NCBI GenBank assembly: GCA_024275215.1
Contig: JAJRZO010000279.1
Span: 1-7,087, forward strand
Direction of reading: 5' to 3'
Source of the DNA: Candidatus Zixiibacteriota bacterium
GTDB taxonomy: Bacteria; Zixibacteria; MSB-5A5; JAABVY01; JAHJOQ01
DNA length: 7,087 nt
Below are positions 5,741 through 7,087 of this stretch, one piece after another. Within the stretch, counting starts at the first letter, position 1. Every line of letters starts with the position of its first letter. The notes beneath the pieces are model-generated. The model did no database searches, had not been told where the DNA came from, and was given only the letters and a program-made list of their open reading frames with translations. The translations under genes were made by a program, and so were the position numbers.

Positions 5741-5763
5741 AGTACACAAAAGTAAAGGAGAAG

Positions 5764-5841
5764 ATGATGATCCGAGTCAGTTATTTCTGCTCGGGGTTGA
5801 CTTCAATAACGACGTCTTTCCTAGCTATAAGGAGGAAATAG
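5764..5841 (+). CDS. Leader ORF of 25 codons, abutting and in frame with the secreted protein gene
   Basis: AAAGGAG (5754-5760) precedes two consecutive ATG codons at 5764 and 5767; the second is better spaced. The peptide begins MMIRVSYFC and ends FLAIRRK before TAG at 5839-5841. The next base is the A of the main gene's ATG, in the same frame. Its Arg-Arg pair is encoded AGG AGG, which is also the core of the main gene's Shine-Dalgarno sequence. This layout suggests translational coupling: a ribosome finishing here stands on the next start. The peptide itself resembles nothing I know. A chance open frame of this length is quite possible; its own ribosome site and the exact abutment are what support it. 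Confidence 0.4.
   Translation: MMIRVSYFCSGLTSITTSFLAIRRK
5817..5838 (+). promoter_or_regulatory. Shine-Dalgarno of the main gene within a small hairpin
   Basis: TAAGGAGG (5828-5835) is a near-perfect ribosome site 6 nt before the ATG at 5842. TTTCCT (5817-5822) can pair with AGGAAA (5833-5838), covering the 3' half of the site in a hairpin with a 10-nt loop. The hairpin lies inside the leader ORF, so a translating ribosome would melt it. The ribosome site is certain; the hairpin's role is inference. Confidence 0.5.
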
Positions 5842-7087
5842 ATGTTTAAAAAAGTTCTTGTTGCTGTGTTTGTTTTCAGCTTAATCCTGGCTCTAAGCAA
5901 TGCAGCGTTCGCCTTCAAAGATCCTAACCACATCAAGAGGTTGCCTAACACGCTTCCTGATGCGGCAAAGGCAGGCGGCGAGTTTAAGGTCGCGTACCCT
6001 GAGACGCCTCCTCAATACAGCAAGCCGATGTCTGCTGCTCAGCCAGCGAATGTTTCCGGCACAGCGTACCGCTCACCCGCGGCATGTGTGACAATCTCCT
6101 ATTGGGATGGAGCACCGGCCTATTACTGGACAATTCCAGATGCATACGGCGATGACTTCTTCAATATGAGATTCACTCCCGCGGACGCAGGTTCGCTGAC
6201 GACGGTCGGGGTACTCTTCTACGACGCAGGCAGCGTTGTGAACACGGCCAGCGGCGTTGATATCATTGTGTGGGATGATGACGGCTTTGGCTTCCCGGGC
6301 ACTGAGCGCGCGCGCATCAATGTCCCTGCAGCCAGTGTAGTGTTCTATCCGAACTACGTTGTGGTAGATTTCACCAGCTATAATCTGCATTATGCTGCCG
6401 GTGAAGAATTCCACATCGGTTTCACAACCGTCGACCAGGCTAACGATGTCTTCGCACTTCTGTCCGATGATGGTACCTCTGGCTCTGAGCGTTCCTCAGA
6501 GAACTATCTGGGTCTTTGGGGAACTATGTATAACGACTGGGGTATCGATGTCAATTTCGCCATCGAAGCCGACTACTGCGCAGACGGCGGCACACCTCCT
6601 CCATGCGAATGGTTAACCTATGGAACCTACTCTGCTTACTACTACTGGACTATTCCTGACTCCTACGGTGATGACTTCTTCAACGAGAGAATGACCACAG
6701 GCGCATTTCCTGGTGATCTGAATACTATTGAACTCGCTTTCTACGCTCCTGGTTCTGTCGATGTTACCGGCGAAGGTGTTGATATTATTGTGTGGGATGA
6801 TGACGGTTCCGGATTCCCGGGTTCTGTCCTTGCCACCATTAATGTACCCACTGCCAGCATGGCCTGGTTCCCAGACATGTTGACAATCGATATGTCATCC
6901 TATGGCATCAGCTTCCCTGCAGGGACTGACTTCCATGTCGGTTACACCACTGTTAACCAGGGTGCCGGCAATATCATGGCATGTCTGTCCGACGACGGTT
7001 CTGGTGCTCCGGAATACCGCAGTTCTGAGAACTGGAACGGTCTCTGGGGACTCATGATCGACGACTGGGGACTTGATGTCGACTTTA
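5842..7087 (+). CDS. Secreted multi-module beta-rich repeat protein, 3' end off window
   Basis: The frame is open for 415 codons to the right edge. Residues 1-24 form a classic Sec signal peptide: FKK, a hydrophobic core, and a cut after AFA. A low-complexity linker (about 25-80) follows. Two homologous modules come next, the first from Cys82 to Cys246 and the second from Cys255. Each shows YYWTIPD(A/S)YGDDFFN, then GVDIIVWDDDG(F/S)GFPG, INVP, SDDG, RSSEN and DWG(I/L)DV. The modules are joined by ADGGTPPP. Cys near both ends of a module suggests a disulfide clamp. The Asp-rich turns could bind calcium. I do not recognise a named family; the pattern resembles beta-sandwich domains of large secreted or cell-surface proteins. 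A strong promoter, near-perfect ribosome site and frequent TTC, TAC, AAC and GGT codons suggest high expression. A C-terminal sorting signal, if any, is outside the window. Confidence 0.9.
   Translation, partial: MFKKVLVAVFVFSLILALSNAAFAFKDPNHIKRLPNTLPDAAKAGGEFKVAYPETPPQYSKPMSAAQPANVSGTAYRSPAACVTISYWDGAPAYYWTIPDAYGDDFFNMRFTPADAGSLTTVGVLFYDAGSVVNTASGVDIIVWDDDGFGFPGTERARINVPAASVVFYPNYVVVDFTSYNLHYAAGEEFHIGFTTVDQANDVFALLSDDGTSGSERSSENYLGLWGTMYNDWGIDVNFAIEADYCADGGTPPPCEWLTYGTYSAYYYWTIPDSYGDDFFNERMTTGAFPGDLNTIELAFYAPGSVDVTGEGVDIIVWDDDGSGFPGSVLATINVPTASMAWFPDMLTIDMSSYGISFPAGTDFHVGYTTVNQGAGNIMACLSDDGSGAPEYRSSENWNGLWGLMIDDWGLDVDF
6085..7087 (+). repeat. Two tandem protein modules of about 174 codons
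   Basis: Module 1 starts at Cys82 (6085) and module 2 at Cys255 (6604). Landmarks repeat at nearly constant distance: the Trp of YYWTIP is 173 codons apart, the Trp of VWDDDG 174, SDDG 175 and RSSEN 176. Long stretches are also alike at the base level, for instance around 6256-6300 and 6778-6822. This points to internal gene duplication. Module 2 is cut by the window edge and more copies may follow. Confidence 0.85.

Larger units (their letters stand above)
5245..5841 (+). other. Long structured 5' leader of the secreted repeat protein
   Basis: About 600 nt separate the promoter from the main start codon. Bases 5245-5477 show only weak pairing, for example AGGCC/GGCCT at 5281-5304. The part from 5478 on has a long-range helix, a stacked hairpin (5650-5691), a compound hairpin (5706-5740) and a short leader ORF (5764-5841). 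I cannot match it to a known riboswitch. The folds were found by eye; no energy calculation was done. Possible roles are mRNA stability, attenuation or translational control. Confidence 0.45.

Noticed and set aside
5775..5810. Pseudoknot from AGTCA/TGACT and GTTATT/AATAAC
   Set aside because: The stems cross with no connecting nucleotide on one side, which is sterically poor, and 5-6 bp matches over this distance are expected by chance.
5797..5831. Proximal promoter TTGACT with TATAAG before the secreted protein
   Set aside because: The spacer would be 23 nt, outside the functional range.
5150..5841. Sigma54 promoter controlled by the NtrC-type regulator
   Set aside because: I scanned for GG-N10-GC with TGGCAC/TTGCA likeness and found only poor matches, for example near 5161-5175.
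1..7087. CRISPR array, tRNA or rRNA, insertion sequence, phage genes
   Set aside because: No regularly spaced repeats, cloverleaf, ribosomal RNA motif, transposase or phage protein signature was seen on either strand.

Overview
This window looks like a piece of a Gram-negative (diderm) bacterial chromosome from a little-studied lineage. It holds a lipoprotein, an NtrC-type regulator and a signal-peptide-bearing modular secreted protein, at moderate GC content. My best guess is the FCB side of the tree, for example candidate phylum Zixibacteria. That rests on the style of the secreted proteins and hairpin-rich spacers, not on a marker gene, so confidence is low to moderate.

Layout. (i) 1-1339, minus strand: a transglutaminase-fold lipoprotein cut by the left edge, with its own sigma70-like promoter. 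(ii) 1701-2225, plus strand: a complete O6-alkylguanine-DNA alkyltransferase, bracketed by two short hairpins that share the start TGTAGG(T/G)CAG. (iii) 2226-2525: a convergent spacer with probable terminators. (iv) 2526-3899, minus strand: an NtrC-family response regulator whose sigma54-contact loop reads GAFTSS instead of GAFTGA. (v) 4021-4698, minus strand: a membrane-anchored staphylococcal-nuclease-like protein with a C-terminal zinc-knuckle-like tail. It lies upstream of the regulator in the same direction. It has no Shine-Dalgarno sequence but has a TATAAT box placed as for a leaderless mRNA. (vi) 4699-5841: 1.14 kb with at most one small membrane ORF (4841-5032), an 11-bp tandem repeat, a good promoter at 5211-5238 and then a leader of about 600 nt. 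(vii) 5842-7087, plus strand: the start of a secreted protein built of tandem modules of about 174 residues, running off the right edge.

The most unusual part is the leader in front of the secreted repeat protein. It contains two stacked or compound hairpins and a long-range helix. It also contains a 25-codon leader ORF (5764-5841) with its own Shine-Dalgarno sequence, whose TAG stop directly abuts the ATG of the main gene in the same frame. The main gene's Shine-Dalgarno sequence lies inside this ORF, where it is read as two consecutive AGG arginine codons, and it can fold into a small hairpin. This suggests translational coupling, mRNA stabilisation or regulation of a highly expressed surface or secreted protein.

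The genes do not form one obvious pathway. The transglutaminase lipoprotein, the nuclease and the repeat protein are all predicted to be exported or membrane-attached. The alkyltransferase and the regulator are cytoplasmic, and no sensor kinase for the regulator is in view.
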